The notes under the pieces: model-generated
What the model was told of the DNA's origin: nothing
The model's input: only the letters and a program-made list of their open reading frames with translations
Databases searched by the model: none
Origin: Caulobacter sp. FWC26
GTDB taxonomy: Bacteria > Pseudomonadota > Alphaproteobacteria > Caulobacterales > Caulobacteraceae
Reading direction: 5' to 3'
NCBI RefSeq assembly: GCF_002742645.2
Contig: NZ_CP033875.1
Coordinates: 1,178,001-1,242,000, forward strand
Length of the DNA stretch: 64,000 nt
Made by a program: the position numbers and the translations under genes
Shown here: positions 44,923 to 55,421 of the stretch, piece by piece
Numbering within the stretch: the first letter of the stretch is position 1
Layout of the letters: each line of letters opens with the position of its first letter

Positions 44923-45672
44923 TCAGATCGCCACCCGCTTGGCCATGGCGTTGCGGCGGGCGTTGGTTTCCTCCTGCGCGCGTTGGACCGCCTCGGTTTC
45001 CGTTGCGTGCAGCAGATGATCGATGACCCGTTCCAGGTGGTCGCGCATGGCCTGGCGGGCGGCGGCGGGGTCGCGGGCCTTGAGGGCGTCGACGACGCGG
45101 CGATGCTCGGCGATGCGGGGCTCCAGGCCCATGCCGCGCGCGCGGGCCAGGATGTTGCGGGCCAGGGGCGAGCGGTTACGCCAGTCCCACAGGTTCTCGA
45201 TCGTGGCGATGATCGCGCCGTTGCCGGTGGCGCGGGCGATGGTCAGGTGGAACTCGCGGTCGGCGTCCTCGCCTCGGATCTCCTCCTCTTCGTGCATGCG
45301 GGTCAGCAGCTCTTCGAGCAAAGCGATATGGTCGTCAGTGATTGAGGTCGCGGCCAGGGCGGCGGCCTCGCCCTCGAACAGGCGACGGGCCTCGATCAGC
45401 TCGAAGGCGCCGATCTCGAGGTCGAGATCGGCCGAAGGCCGCACGGGCCGCACATTGCCGGTGACGTAGATGCCCAGCCCATGGCGGGCCTCGATCATGC
45501 CCAGCATTTCCAGGGCGATCATCGCCTCGCGCAGGGTGGGGCGCGAGACGCCAAACTGCTCGGCCAGCTCGCGCTCGGTGGGCAGGCGATCGCCCAGCTT
45601 GTACCGGCCGGCCTCGATGTCGTCGGCCACGGAGTCGGCGATCTTGCGGTAGAGCTTGACGTTGTCAGACAT
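44923..45672 (-). CDS. GntR family regulator, FadR subfamily (FCD domain)
   Basis: A 249-residue regulator: N-terminal winged helix (LPTERELAEQFGVSRPTLRE, ALEMLGMIEARHGLGIYV) and all-helical FCD domain with metal-ligand residues in FHLTIARATGN and EHRRVVDALKARD. Related to UxuR/ExuR-type repressors. It is adjacent to the mannonate dehydratase gene on the same strand (128-bp gap) and the region 47143-47155 holds a textbook FadR-type site (GTGGT-CTG-ACCAC), so it probably represses manD and the alpha-glucuronidase gene. Effector likely a hexuronate or aldonate intermediate (inference). Confidence 0.9.
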   Translation of the reverse strand: MSDNVKLYRKIADSVADDIEAGRYKLGDRLPTERELAEQFGVSRPTLREAMIALEMLGMIEARHGLGIYVTGNVRPVRPSADLDLEIGAFELIEARRLFEGEAAALAATSITDDHIALLEELLTRMHEEEEIRGEDADREFHLTIARATGNGAIIATIENLWDWRNRSPLARNILARARGMGLEPRIAEHRRVVDALKARDPAAARQAMRDHLERVIDHLLHATETEAVQRAQEETNARRNAMAKRVAI

Positions 45673-45800
45673 GGCGATCGGGCTTGAGCAGGCGCTTAAA
45701 GACGCTCGGCGGACGTAGGGAGAAGCGAATCCCTACCACGCCGCACGACGCTGAAGAGCCTCATTTTTGGCGCACATCGTCGCGGAGGTCAGACCACGCC

Positions 45801-47012
45801 TCACCAGTCGTGCATCGATCCGTCGAGGCGACGCGCGATCGGCAGATAGGCGCGCTGGTAGGGGTATTGGGCGGCGAGATCCTCGTCGATGTCGACGCCC
45901 AGTCCAGGCGCATCGCCCGGATGCAGCATGCCGTCCTTGAACGTGTAGGCGTGCGGGAACACCGCGTCGGTCTCGGGCGTGTGGCGCATGTACTCCTGGA
46001 CCCCGAAGTTCGGGATCGACAGGTCGAAGTGAAGGGCCGCGCCCATGCAGACAGGCGACAGGTCGGTGGCGCCATGGCAGCCGGTGCGCACTTGGTAGAG
46101 GTCGGCGAAGCTGGCCAGCTTCTTCAGGTGGGTGATCCCGCCGGCATGGACGACCGTGGCGCGGATATAGTCGATCAACTGCTCTTCGATCAGTTGCTTG
46201 CAGTCCCAGATCGCGTTGAAAATCTCGCCGACGGCCAGGGGTGTGGTGGTGTGCTGGCGGATGAGGCGGAAGCTGGCCTGGTTCTCGGCCGGGGTCGCGT
46301 CCTCCATCCAGAACAGGCGGTAGGGCTCAAGATCCTTGCCGAGCCGGCCGGCCTCGATCGGCGTCAGGCGGTGGTGGACGTCGTGCAGCAGGTGGACGTC
46401 GTCGCCCAGCCGGGCGCGCGCGGCCTCGAACAGGGCGGGGGTCGAGCGCATGTAGCGCTCGGTCGACCAGATCGTCTCCTTGGGCAGATCGCTGTCGGCC
46501 GGTTCGTAGAAGAACTTGTCCTTGGAGACGCCATAGGTCCCGCTCATGCCCGGTACGCCGGTCTGCAGGCGAATGGCCTTGTAGCCCTGCTCGGCGTAGA
46601 CGGCGGCGTTGTCGAGGGTCTCCTCGATCGTCTCGCCGTTGGCATGGCCGTAGACCATGACGCCCGAGCGGCAGGCCCCGCCCAGCAGCTGATACACGGG
46701 CAGGCCGGCGAGCTTGCCCTTGATATCCCAAAGCGCGGTGTCGACGGCGGCGATCGCGGCCATGGTGACCGGGCCCCGACGCCAGTAGCAACCGCGATAG
46801 AGATACTGCCAGATGTCCTCGATCTGGTGGGCGTCGCGGCCAATCAGGCACGGGATGACGTGCTGCGTCAGATAGGCCTCGACCGCTAGCTCGCGGCCGT
46901 TCAGCGTGGCGTCGCCGAGGCCGTAAACGCCCTCGTCGGTGATGATCTTCAGGGTGACGAAGTTGCGCCCCGGACAGGTGACGATGGTCTTGGCGGCGAT
47001 AATCTTGGGCAT
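45801..47012 (-). CDS. manD: D-mannonate dehydratase, enolase superfamily
   Basis: ATG 47012 gives 403 residues, the length of ManD-type enolase-superfamily enzymes, which dehydrate D-mannonate to 2-keto-3-deoxygluconate. Visible: [20 protein letters not shown] capping domain, [29 protein letters not shown], metal ligands in [21 protein letters not shown] and LAVGEIFN, then [12 protein letters not shown] and [19 protein letters not shown]. It follows the GntR regulator gene and is divergent from the GH67 gene, fitting glucuronate released from glucuronoxylan. Confidence 0.93.
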   Translation of the reverse strand: MPKIIAAKTIVTCPGRNFVTLKIITDEGVYGLGDATLNGRELAVEAYLTQHVIPCLIGRDAHQIEDIWQYLYRGCYWRRGPVTMAAIAAVDTALWDIKGKLAGLPVYQLLGGACRSGVMVYGHANGETIEETLDNAAVYAEQGYKAIRLQTGVPGMSGTYGVSKDKFFYEPADSDLPKETIWSTERYMRSTPALFEAARARLGDDVHLLHDVHHRLTPIEAGRLGKDLEPYRLFWMEDATPAENQASFRLIRQHTTTPLAVGEIFNAIWDCKQLIEEQLIDYIRATVVHAGGITHLKKLASFADLYQVRTGCHGATDLSPVCMGAALHFDLSIPNFGVQEYMRHTPETDAVFPHAYTFKDGMLHPGDAPGLGVDIDEDLAAQYPYQRAYLPIARRLDGSMHDW

Positions 47013-47110
47013 AGGGACGCTTCGACCTTGTTGAGACACCGCACGGGCAGGGGGCGAAAGCCGCGGCGCGCGGCTTGCCGCGCGTGCCTCCGATCTCCTC
47101 CCTGCCTATC

Positions 47111-47138
47111 GATGTACCGGTACCATAAGACTTGTCAA
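47111..47138 (-). promoter_or_regulatory. predicted manD promoter
   Basis: On the minus strand TTGACAA (47132-47138), 13-nt spacer, GGTACATC (47111-47118), which matches 7 of 8 positions of the Caulobacter GCTANAWC element. Its -35 overlaps the antisense TTGTCAA that could serve the GH67 gene. Confidence 0.6.
47114..47123. promoter_or_regulatory. LacI-like palindrome over the manD -10
   Basis: GTACCGGTAC, a 10-bp perfect palindrome with central CG, embedded in ATGTACCGGTACCAT and overlapping the manD -10 element. Resembles LacI-family half sites (compare TGGTAGCGCTACCA at 21787-21800). Confidence 0.45.
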
Positions 47139-47142
47139 CCCG

Positions 47143-47155
47143 GTGGTCTGACCAC
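47143..47155. promoter_or_regulatory. FadR-type GntR operator
   Basis: GTGGT-CTG-ACCAC, a 13-bp site with 5-bp perfect arms, matching the TnGTnnnACnA form bound by FadR-subfamily regulators. It lies between the -35 and -10-like elements of the GH67 gene, close to manD's promoter. The GntR encoded at 44923-45672 is the obvious candidate. Confidence 0.65.
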
Positions 47156-47229
47156 TATGACAGGGTGTCCCGACCTTCTTTGGGGCCAGACAAGAATGTT
47201 CGCGTGAACATCGCGAGGGAGTGAAACCG

Positions 47230-49374
47230 ATGCGCCTGCTGGCCCTGATCCTCGGTCTTGCGATACTGGCGGCTCCGGCCGCGCGCGCCGAGGACGGTTA
47301 TGACCTATGGCTCCGCTACAAGCCGGTCGAGGGCGGGGCGCGCGCCGCCTACGCCGCGCGCGCCGGCGCCATCGCTCCGGTCGCCGACACCCCGACCTTG
47401 GCGGTGGCGCGCGCCGAACTGGAGCGCGGCCTGACGGGCCTTATCGGCGCGCCCGCTTCGGCCGCCGCAGGCTCGCGCGACGGCGTCATCCTGCTGGACG
47501 CGGGCGCGACGTCCGCCGTCACCAGTCTGGGCCTGCCCCTGAAGGCGCTGGGCGAGGAGGGCTACCTGATCCGCACGGTGATCGTGGGCGGCAAGGCCAC
47601 CACCGTCATCGCCGCCAACCGCGACATCGGCGTTCTCTATGGCGTCTACCGCTATCTCTCGCTGATCCAGACCGGCCAGAGCGTCGACAAGCTCGACATC
47701 GTCTCGGTCCCCAAGGTGAAGCTGCGCATGCTCAACCACTGGGACAATCTGGATCGCCATGTCGAGCGCGGCTATTCGGGACAGTCGATCTTCGACTGGT
47801 GGCGGCTGCCGGGCCATGTGGATCCGCGCATGGTCGATTACGCCCGCGCCAACGCCTCGCTCGGGATTAACGGCACGGTCCTGAACAACGTCAACGCCAA
47901 GGCCGACAGCCTGACCGCGCCGTTCATCGCCAAGGCCGCGGCCCTGGCAGACACCTTCCGGCCCTACGGGATCAAGGTCTATCTGTCGGCGCGCTTCTCG
48001 GCTCCGATGGAGATCGGCGGCCTGAAGACCGCTGACCCGCTGGACCCGGCCGTGCGGGCGTTCTGGAAGGCCAAGGCCGACGAGATCTACAAGACCATCC
48101 CCGACTTCGGCGGCTTCCTGGTGAAGGCCAATTCCGAGGGACAACCGGGTCCGCAGGACTATGGTCGCACACATGTCGACGGGGCCAACATGCTGGCCGA
48201 TGCGGTGGGACCTCACGGCGGCGTCGTGTTCTGGCGCGCCTTCGTTTACTCGCATGAGCAGCCCGAGGATCGCGCCAAGCAGGGCTATAATGAGTTCAAG
48301 CCGTTCGACGGCCAGTTCCGCGACAACGTGGTCATCCAGGTCAAGAACGGCGCGATCGACTTCCAGCCGCGCGAGCCGTTCCACCCGCTGTTCGGGGCCA
48401 TGCCCAAGACCAACCTCGGCATGGAGTTCCAGATCACCAAGGAATATCTCGGCTTCTCGACCCACCTTGTCTATCTGGGCCCGCTGTTCGAGGAGACCCT
48501 GCGCTCCGACACGATGGCCAAGGGCAAGGGCTCGACGGTCGCCAAGGTGATCGACGGCGCGCTGGACGGGCGCAAGCTGACCGCCATGGCGGGCGTGGCC
48601 AATATCGGCTCGGACCGCAACTGGTCGGGCTCGCAGTTCGACCAAGCCAACTGGTACGTCTTTGGTCGCCTGGCCTGGGATCCGGAGGCGGGGACCCGCG
48701 CGATCGCGCAGGACTGGACCAAGATGACCTTCGGCGCCGACCCGCGCCTGGTGACGCCGGTCGTGGACATGATGATGGGCTCGCGCGAGGCGGCGGTGGA
48801 CTACATGACGCCGCTGGGCCTGCACCACCAGATGGGCGAGGGGCACCACTATGGTCCCGGTCCCTGGGTCAGCGGCGGTCCGCGCGCCGACTGGACCAGC
48901 GTCTACTACGCCAAGGCCAGCGAGACGGGCATCGGCTTCGACCGCACCCCGACCGGCAGCAACGCCACGGCCCAGTACGCGCCCGCTGTCGGGGCCTGCT
49001 ACGCCGACCTCAAGTGCGTCGACGAGAAGGACCTGCTGTGGTTCCACCACTTGCCCTGGGACTATCGACTGAAGTCGGGCGACACCTTGTGGGACGGCCT
49101 GGTGAAGCACTATTCGCGCGGCGTGGCCTATGTGGACGGCATGGAAACGACTTGGGCGGGCCTTGCCCCTTATATTGACGCGCCGCGCCACCGCGAGGTC
49201 GCCGATTACCTGAAGATCCAGCGGAGCGAGGCCCAGTGGTGGCGCGACGCCTCGATCGCCTGGTTCCAGACCTTCGCAAAGCGCCCGCTGCCGACGGGAG
49301 AGGCGGCGCCGGCTCAGTCGCTGGACTACTACAAGAGCCTCAAATTCCCATGGGCGCCGGGGCACGGAAAATAG
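47230..49374 (+). CDS. aguA: GH67 alpha-glucuronidase
   Basis: ATG 47230 (with GAGGGA about 10 nt upstream) is preferred over GTG 47221. The 714-residue product has a signal peptide (RLLALILGLAILAAPAARA), an N-terminal domain, and a TIM-barrel with the GH67 catalytic set: general acid Glu303 in KANSEGQPGP, and candidate bases Asp377 in KNGAIDFQPREP and Glu405 in FQITKEYLG. The C-terminal domain ends with YDLKIQ-type helices and LDYYKSLKFPWAP. It cleaves 4-O-methylglucuronic acid from xylo-oligosaccharides. Location: periplasm, after uptake through a TonB receptor. It is divergent from manD. Confidence 0.95.
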   Translation: MRLLALILGLAILAAPAARAEDGYDLWLRYKPVEGGARAAYAARAGAIAPVADTPTLAVARAELERGLTGLIGAPASAAAGSRDGVILLDAGATSAVTSLGLPLKALGEEGYLIRTVIVGGKATTVIAANRDIGVLYGVYRYLSLIQTGQSVDKLDIVSVPKVKLRMLNHWDNLDRHVERGYSGQSIFDWWRLPGHVDPRMVDYARANASLGINGTVLNNVNAKADSLTAPFIAKAAALADTFRPYGIKVYLSARFSAPMEIGGLKTADPLDPAVRAFWKAKADEIYKTIPDFGGFLVKANSEGQPGPQDYGRTHVDGANMLADAVGPHGGVVFWRAFVYSHEQPEDRAKQGYNEFKPFDGQFRDNVVIQVKNGAIDFQPREPFHPLFGAMPKTNLGMEFQITKEYLGFSTHLVYLGPLFEETLRSDTMAKGKGSTVAKVIDGALDGRKLTAMAGVANIGSDRNWSGSQFDQANWYVFGRLAWDPEAGTRAIAQDWTKMTFGADPRLVTPVVDMMMGSREAAVDYMTPLGLHHQMGEGHHYGPGPWVSGGPRADWTSVYYAKASETGIGFDRTPTGSNATAQYAPAVGACYADLKCVDEKDLLWFHHLPWDYRLKSGDTLWDGLVKHYSRGVAYVDGMETTWAGLAPYIDAPRHREVADYLKIQRSEAQWWRDASIAWFQTFAKRPLPTGEAAPAQSLDYYKSLKFPWAPGHGK

Positions 49375-49390
49375 GCTGTACAAGGCTGTG

Positions 49391-49419
49391 TCATCCCGAG
49401 AGGGTCTCGCTCGGGATGA
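49391..49419 (+). terminator. family A-like hairpin after aguA
   Basis: TCATCCCGAG / CTCGGGATGA (10-bp perfect arms, 9-nt loop), 16 nt past the aguA stop, followed by TTTCCGTTTC. Same outer arm theme as the family A palindromes. Between 49420 and 49651 nothing else was seen. Confidence 0.65.
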
Positions 49420-49651
49420 TTTCCGTTTCAGCCGGGCGTGATGCTGATCGGCGTCAGCATTTCGCGCCGGAAACGATGTGGCGCCGCGGAAATCGAATTC
49501 TGCGGACCGCAGCAAAAAATGGTGTGCAAATCGCGCGCTTTCGCCGGAAGTGCGACTGAAAATGGTTCCCTCAGGGCGGCGCCCTGCATAATCATGCCCC
49601 TTGATTGATGCGTCGGATCCACGGCGCGCGTTTCAGGTGAGGGGCCTTTCC

Positions 49652-52111
49652 ATGTTCCAGACGTCTTTCCGGCGCCGCGCGCTCGCGTTGGCGGCTTCGG
49701 TGGCATTCGCGGCGCTGTCGTCGGGCGCCGCCCTGGCCGCCGACGGTTATCAGGCGCCGCCCGCGCCGATCGCCCAGATCCTGGATGCGGCTCCAACCCC
49801 GGGCGTGTCGGTCAGCCCCGACCGCAAGGTCCTCGCCCAGTTGGGTCGCGAGAACCTGCCGTCCATCGCCGCCGTGTCCGAGCCCATTCTGCGGTTGGGC
49901 GGCTATCGCATCAATCCGCGCAACAACGGCCCGATCGAGGCGCGCGCCGCCTGGATGCACGCCCTGACGCTGCAGGACGTGGCGACCGGCAAGACGCGGG
50001 CGGTGGCCCTTCCCGCCGGCGCGCGCTTCCTGTCGCCCAGCTGGTCGCCGGACGGCGGCAAGATGGCCTTCGTCATGGACGCCAAGAGCGGCCTTGAGCT
50101 GTGGGTTGTCGATGTGAAGGCCGCCACCGCGCGCAAGGTTTCGGACATCGCCGTCAGCGGCGTGTTCGGCTCGGGCTATGACTGGCTTCCGGACGGCTCC
50201 GGTTTCCTGGTGCAGGCCGTCGTGGCGGGCCGGGGCGCGCCGCCGGCCAAGGATCTGACGCCGGCGGGGCCGACGATTCAGGAGTCCAAGGGCCGCACGG
50301 CCGCCATCCGCACCTATCAGGACCTGCTGACCAACGCCCATGACGAGGCGCTGTTCGACTACTACTTCACCTCGCAATTGACCCGGGTGGACCTAGTCGA
50401 TGGCAAGGCGACGGCGGTCGGCAAGCCTGGGGTGATCTCGGGCGCCAGTATCTCGCCCGACGGCCAGTACGTGCTGACCAACCGCCTGAAGCGCCCCTAC
50501 AGCTACCTCGTCCCGGCCAGCCAGTTCCCGACCGAGATCGCGGTCTCGACCATCGACGGTCAGCCGGTCAAGACTCTGGTCGACCGCCCTCTGGCCGACA
50601 ACCTGCCGGCCGCCTTCGACGCCGTGCCGACCGGCGTGCGCTCGGTCTCCTGGCGCGCCGATGCGCCGGCCACCCTGGTCTGGGCCGAGGCGCAGGATGG
50701 GGGCGAGCCGCGCAAGAAGGTGGCGATCCACGACAGCGTCTTCATGCAGGTCGCGCCGTTCGAAGGGGCGCCGACCAAGCTGATCGACCTGGAGCAGCGC
50801 TATCGCGGCATTGAATGGGGACGCGGCGACGTGGCCCTGCTGACCAGCCGGTGGTGGCAGACCCGTAACCAGAAGCTCATCCTGATCGATCCGTCGAAGC
50901 CGGGAACGGGCCGTGTCATCGTCGATCGCAACTATCAGGATCGCTACAACGATCCGGGCCGGGCTCTGACCCGTCGTGACGCGCGTGGCGAGGACCTGTT
51001 GCACTTCACGCCGGACGGCAAGTCGGTGTTCGTGGTCGGCGACGGCGCCTCAGCCAAGGGCGAATTCCCGTTCGTAGGCCGCATGTCGCTGGCCGATGGC
51101 AAGGTGATCAAGCTCTGGCAGGCGCAGGCGCCGTACTATCAGGTCCCTGTCGCCCTGGCCGACGAGGCGGGCAAGACGGTGATTACCCGCCGCGAAAGCG
51201 CCAAGGAGCAACCCAACTACTACATTCAAGCGGTTGCTCCGGGCGCCAAGGCCAGGGCCCTGACCAGCTTCCCCGACCGCGCGCCGCAGTTCGCCGGCGT
51301 CACGAAGCAGACCATCACCTACAAGCGCGCCGATGGCGTGACCCTGTCGGGCGTGCTCTATCTGCCGGCGGGTTATGACAAGGCCAAGGACGGTCCGCTG
51401 CCGCTGTTGATGTGGGCCTATCCGGCCGAGTTCACCGATGCGGCCGTGGCCAGCCAGACCGTGCACGACGGCAACCGCTTCACGCGCCCAGGGGGCACAA
51501 GCCACCTGTTCCTTCTGACCCAAGGCTACGCCATCCTCGACAACCCGGCGTTCCCGATCATCGGCCAGAACGGCGCCGAACCCAACGACACCTACATCCA
51601 ACAACTGACTGCCGACGCTCAGGCGGCGGTGGACGCGGTGGTCGCCTTGGGCGTGGCCGACCGCGATCGGATCGCCGTGGGCGGGCACAGCTACGGCGCG
51701 TTCATGACCGCCAACCTGCTGGCCCATACCCGACTGTTCCGAGCCGGCATCGCGCGTTCCGGCGCCTACAACCGCACCCTGACGCCGTTCGGCTTCCAGG
51801 CCGAGCAACGTACCTATTGGGAGGCGACCGACACCTATACGAAGATGAGCCCGTTCACCTACGCCCCGAACATCAAGGACCCGATCCTGCTGATCCATGG
51901 GGAGGCCGACGACAACTCGGGCACCTTCCCGGTGCAGAGCGAGCGCTTCTACGCCGCGCTGAAGGGCGCGGGCGCGACGGTGCGCTATGTGACCCTGCCC
52001 AATGAGGCGCATGGCTATCGCGCGCGGGAGTCTACCGGGCATACCCTCTGGGAAATGAGCCAGTGGATGGACAAGTACGTGAAGAACGCGCCCAAGCGCC
52101 AAGCCCAGTAG
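49652..52111 (+). CDS. secreted S9 family prolyl oligopeptidase-like peptidase
   Basis: ATG 49652 opens a signal peptide (RRRALALAASVAFAALSSGAALA); product 819 residues. An N-terminal beta-propeller (FLSPSWSPDGGKMAFVMDAK, GYDWLPDGSGFLVQ) covers about 50-550. The C-terminal alpha/beta-hydrolase domain has VGGHSYGAFMTANLLAHT with nucleophile Ser680, HGEADDNSG with Asp753 and NEAHGYRAR with His787. It should cleave short peptides in the periplasm, after Pro or as a dipeptidyl/acylaminoacyl peptidase. Monocistronic, closed by a hairpin at 52117. Confidence 0.93.
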   Translation: MFQTSFRRRALALAASVAFAALSSGAALAADGYQAPPAPIAQILDAAPTPGVSVSPDRKVLAQLGRENLPSIAAVSEPILRLGGYRINPRNNGPIEARAAWMHALTLQDVATGKTRAVALPAGARFLSPSWSPDGGKMAFVMDAKSGLELWVVDVKAATARKVSDIAVSGVFGSGYDWLPDGSGFLVQAVVAGRGAPPAKDLTPAGPTIQESKGRTAAIRTYQDLLTNAHDEALFDYYFTSQLTRVDLVDGKATAVGKPGVISGASISPDGQYVLTNRLKRPYSYLVPASQFPTEIAVSTIDGQPVKTLVDRPLADNLPAAFDAVPTGVRSVSWRADAPATLVWAEAQDGGEPRKKVAIHDSVFMQVAPFEGAPTKLIDLEQRYRGIEWGRGDVALLTSRWWQTRNQKLILIDPSKPGTGRVIVDRNYQDRYNDPGRALTRRDARGEDLLHFTPDGKSVFVVGDGASAKGEFPFVGRMSLADGKVIKLWQAQAPYYQVPVALADEAGKTVITRRESAKEQPNYYIQAVAPGAKARALTSFPDRAPQFAGVTKQTITYKRADGVTLSGVLYLPAGYDKAKDGPLPLLMWAYPAEFTDAAVASQTVHDGNRFTRPGGTSHLFLLTQGYAILDNPAFPIIGQNGAEPNDTYIQQLTADAQAAVDAVVALGVADRDRIAVGGHSYGAFMTANLLAHTRLFRAGIARSGAYNRTLTPFGFQAEQRTYWEATDTYTKMSPFTYAPNIKDPILLIHGEADDNSGTFPVQSERFYAALKGAGATVRYVTLPNEAHGYRARESTGHTLWEMSQWMDKYVKNAPKRQAQ

Positions 52112-52116
52112 TTCAA

Positions 52117-52146
52117 CGCCGCCCCGCCGATGTCGGCGGGGCGGCG
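52117..52146 (+). terminator. 14-bp perfect hairpin after S9 peptidase
   Basis: CGCCGCCCCGCCGA / TCGGCGGGGCGGCG with a 2-nt TG centre, 5 nt past the stop. Very stable, but without a T-tract. Confidence 0.6.
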
Positions 52147-52245
52147 TCCGCGCCGTTGTGTCGCGCCCCCATCCCCGCGTTGGAAGGCGCTATCCGATCG
52201 CCCCTTCACGCCGCCCATGGCAAGGTCGCGCCCGGAGACACCACC

Positions 52246-54318
52246 ATGAGTCGAACGACCGCTCATCGCGCCTTTCTGCGGACGATGAATCTCATCGCCG
52301 GCGGCAAGCCTCTGGCGCTGGCGCTCAAGGCCATTGTTCAGGCCGTGGAGGCCGAGGACCCCAAAATCCTCTGCAGTATCCTGTTGCTGGACGCTGAACG
52401 CCGGCGACTGCTGCTGGGCGCCGCGCCCAGCCTGCCGCGCTTCTACAATGAGGCGATTGAGGGTGTGGAGATCGGCCCCTCGGTGGGCTCTTGCGGGACA
52501 GCGGCCTATCTGGGGCGTCGGGTGACCGTCGATGACATCCAGTCCAGCCCGCTGTGGATCGACTTTCGGGATTTGGCGGCGCAGGCGGGTCTGGCCGCCT
52601 GTTGGTCCGAGCCGATCAGGACATTCGATGGGACGGTGGTCGGCACATTCGCGATCTATCACCGCGAGATCAGTGCGCCAGACAAGGAAGACATCGCCTT
52701 CATCGAGGCCGCCGCTCAACTGGCGGCGTTCGCCATCGACCGGCGACGCGCCGAGGAGGAGCTGGCGGCCAGCGAGGCGCGCGCGCGGCTGGCGGCCGAA
52801 CAGGCCCTGGAGACGGCGCGGAACCTGTCCAGCTTCTTCGACGTGTCGGCGGATCTGCTTTGCATCCGCGACCTGGAGGGGCGGTTCGTCAAGGTGAACC
52901 GGGCCTGGGAGGCGGTGCTGGGCTATCCGGTCGAGGCCCTGGAAGGCGCGGCCTTGCTGCCTCTGCTGCACCCGGACGACGTGGCCGGCACTCGCGACCA
53001 CATGGCGCGCGCCGAGACCGACGGAGAAGTCAACGGTTTCGTGAACCGCTACCGGCGCGCGGATGGGTCCTACTGTCCGCTGGAGTGGCGTTCCCGACGG
53101 TTCGGCGACCTCTTTTTCGGGGTTGCGCGCGACGTCACCGAGCGGCTGCGGATCGAGGCGGAGATGGCCGAGGCCCGCGACGCCGCCGAAGCGGCCAACC
53201 GGGCCAAGAGCGACTTTCTGGCCAATATGAGCCATGAGATCCGCACCCCTTTGAACGGCGTCATCGCCATCGCCGCGGCGCTTGGCGAGACGCCGCTGAC
53301 GCCCAAACAGGCCGAAATGGTCGACATGATCCGGCGCTCGGGCGAGACGCTGGAGCGTCTGGTCTCCGATATCCTCGACGTTTCGAAGATCGAGGCCGGC
53401 CAAATCACCATCCAGACGCACGCCTTCGACTTGGGCGCCCTGATTGACGGGCTGCTCGATGTCACGCGGCTGCGGGCCAAGGACAAGGGTGTGGGCGTTC
53501 GCCTGGAACGGAGCCCGACAGCGACCGGCGGCTTTCTGGGCGACAGCGTGCGGATCGGTCAGGTGCTGAGCAATCTGCTGTCCAACGCCGTGAAGTTCAC
53601 TGACCAGGGTGAGGTGGCGGTTCGAGTCGAGGTGGACGAGGCGGGCGAAGGTCTGGTTCCGCGTCTTTGCGTCGAGGTCGAAGACACGGGGGTTGGCTTC
53701 GACGCGGACAAGGCCGACATGATCTTCCAGCGCTTCAGTCAGGCCGACAGCACGATCACGCGCCGGTTCGGCGGGTCGGGTCTGGGCCTGTCGATCAGCA
53801 AGACCCTGGTCGAGATGATGGGCGGCGAGATCACGGCGCGCTCCAAGCCTGGCGCAGGGAGCCTCTTCAGGGTGGTTCTGCCGCTGAACCGGGCGGCGCT
53901 GGCGCCGGACGCCGAGGCGGATACGGCCTCCCCAGGCGTCTGGGGCGAGGGCCTGAAGGTGTTGCTGGCCGAGGATCACCCGATCAACCAGCGCGTGGTG
54001 CAACTGATCCTCGAACCGTGCGGCGCCGATGTGACGGTGGTCGAGAACGGCGCCCAGGCGGTGGCGGCCCTGACGTCCCAGGCTTTTGACGTCGTCTTGA
54101 TGGACATGCAGATGCCGGTGATGGACGGGCTGGCGGCGACGCGGGCGATCCGGGCGCTGGAGGGGGAGGGCCGGAGGACGCCGATCATCATGCTCAGCGC
54201 CAACGCCATGGCCAGCCATCGTCTGGATGCGCTGCAGGCCGGGGCTGACCTGCACGTAGCCAAACCTGTGACGGTCGCGTCCCTTCTGGACGGCATCGGC
54301 CAGGTGATGGCGCGCTGA
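52246..54318 (+). CDS. GAF-PAS hybrid histidine kinase with receiver domain
   Basis: ATG 52246 follows CGGAGA and starts at the GAF domain; an earlier in-frame codon would overlap the peptidase gene. The 690-residue product has GAF (about 15-165; [33 protein letters not shown]), PAS (about 190-300, ending [10 protein letters not shown]), HisKA with His330 in [10 protein letters not shown], HATPase ([29 protein letters not shown]) and receiver with Asp620 in [11 protein letters not shown] and Lys673 in VAKP. Soluble. GAF with PAS suggests sensing of a small molecule or redox signal. Orphan: no regulator nearby. Confidence 0.93.
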   Translation: MSRTTAHRAFLRTMNLIAGGKPLALALKAIVQAVEAEDPKILCSILLLDAERRRLLLGAAPSLPRFYNEAIEGVEIGPSVGSCGTAAYLGRRVTVDDIQSSPLWIDFRDLAAQAGLAACWSEPIRTFDGTVVGTFAIYHREISAPDKEDIAFIEAAAQLAAFAIDRRRAEEELAASEARARLAAEQALETARNLSSFFDVSADLLCIRDLEGRFVKVNRAWEAVLGYPVEALEGAALLPLLHPDDVAGTRDHMARAETDGEVNGFVNRYRRADGSYCPLEWRSRRFGDLFFGVARDVTERLRIEAEMAEARDAAEAANRAKSDFLANMSHEIRTPLNGVIAIAAALGETPLTPKQAEMVDMIRRSGETLERLVSDILDVSKIEAGQITIQTHAFDLGALIDGLLDVTRLRAKDKGVGVRLERSPTATGGFLGDSVRIGQVLSNLLSNAVKFTDQGEVAVRVEVDEAGEGLVPRLCVEVEDTGVGFDADKADMIFQRFSQADSTITRRFGGSGLGLSISKTLVEMMGGEITARSKPGAGSLFRVVLPLNRAALAPDAEADTASPGVWGEGLKVLLAEDHPINQRVVQLILEPCGADVTVVENGAQAVAALTSQAFDVVLMDMQMPVMDGLAATRAIRALEGEGRRTPIIMLSANAMASHRLDALQAGADLHVAKPVTVASLLDGIGQVMAR

Positions 54319-54422
54319 TCCGGCTGAAGGGCGTTGGTTTTCCTTCACCTTTGCCGAGCAAACGCCTAAATCGAGCGGCTCGCGGCCTGAGGGTCGCCGA
54401 ACCCCTGCTTGGACTTGGCCTT

Positions 54423-55421
54423 GTGATCACCTTCCAGGACGTCTCCAAAACCTACGGCCAGGGCGGCCAAGCGGCGCTGCGCGAGGTTTCGCTGTCGGTG
54501 AACGCCGGCGAGGTGTTCGGGGTCATCGGAGCCTCGGGCGCGGGAAAGTCCACGCTCATCCGGCTGATCAACGGCCTTGAGACCGCCACCTGCGGCAAGG
54601 TCATCGTCGACGGCGACGACGTGGCTGCTCTGGGCGTCGAGGGTCTGCGCGCCTTGCGCCGTCGGGTCGGGATGATCTTCCAGCACTTCAACCTGCTGTC
54701 GGGCAAGACGGTCGCTCAGAACGTCGCCTTCCCCTTGAAGCTAGCCGGACGCCCGACCGCCGAGGTCAAGGCGCGCACGGCCGAACTGCTCGAACGCGTC
54801 GGTCTTTCCGCCCACGCCACCAAGCACCCGGCCCAACTGTCGGGCGGCCAGAAGCAGCGCGTCGGCATCGCCCGCGCCCTGGCCACCAATCCCAAGGTCC
54901 TGCTGTGCGACGAGGCCACCAGCGCGCTGGATCCCGAGACGACCGAGCAGATCCTCGACCTGATCTCTGGCCTGAACCGGGAGCTGGGCCTGACCATTGT
55001 GCTGATCACCCACGAGATGGACGTCGTCCGCCGCGTTTGCGACCGCGTCGCCGTGCTCGACGCCGGCCGCGTGGTGGAGGAGGGCGCGGTCGAAGAGGTG
55101 TTTCTCCATCCGGCCAGCGACACCGCCCGTCGCTTCGTTCGCGAGGCCGAGGGCGACATCGCCGCCGCCCCGGGCGTCGGCGGCCGCGTGGTGCGCCTGA
55201 CCTTCAAGGGTGAGGCGACCTACAAGCCGGTGCTGGGCGAGGTGGCCCGCGCCACCGGCGTCGACTATTCGATCCTCGGCGGTCGCATCCATCGCCTGCG
55301 CGAGACGCCCTATGGCCAACTGACCCTGGCCCTGACCGGCGGCGACGTCGCCGCCGCCATCGCCCGGTTCCAGGCCGCTGGCGTGCGCGTGGATGCGCTT
55401 TCCGGGGAGACCGCCCAATGA
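54423..55421 (+). CDS. metN: methionine ABC transporter ATP-binding protein
   Basis: GTG 54423 gives the normal MetN start ([11 protein letters not shown]); 332 residues. Walker [10 protein letters not shown], signature [15 protein letters not shown], Walker [14 protein letters not shown] and H-loop LITHEMDVV. The C-terminal NIL domain (about 255-330: [20 protein letters not shown]) senses methionine and inhibits transport. It overlaps metI by 4 bp. Drives methionine uptake in the MetNIQ system. The 104 bp between the kinase stop and this start hold no clear riboswitch. Confidence 0.94.
   Translation: MITFQDVSKTYGQGGQAALREVSLSVNAGEVFGVIGASGAGKSTLIRLINGLETATCGKVIVDGDDVAALGVEGLRALRRRVGMIFQHFNLLSGKTVAQNVAFPLKLAGRPTAEVKARTAELLERVGLSAHATKHPAQLSGGQKQRVGIARALATNPKVLLCDEATSALDPETTEQILDLISGLNRELGLTIVLITHEMDVVRRVCDRVAVLDAGRVVEEGAVEEVFLHPASDTARRFVREAEGDIAAAPGVGGRVVRLTFKGEATYKPVLGEVARATGVDYSILGGRIHRLRETPYGQLTLALTGGDVAAAIARFQAAGVRVDALSGETAQ

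Noticed and set aside
47305..49515. Antisense frame of about 736 codons opposite the GH67 gene
   Set aside because: No recognisable protein; GH67 catalytic residues are present in the sense frame.
52015..54348. Antisense frame of about 777 codons opposite the second hybrid kinase
   Set aside because: Low-complexity Arg/Gln/His-rich product; the kinase motifs are clear on the plus strand.
54319..54422. Possible SAM-type riboswitch upstream of metN
   Set aside because: I looked for SAM-II or SAH-type conserved cores and stems; the 104-bp interval has only short GC stems and no matching core.
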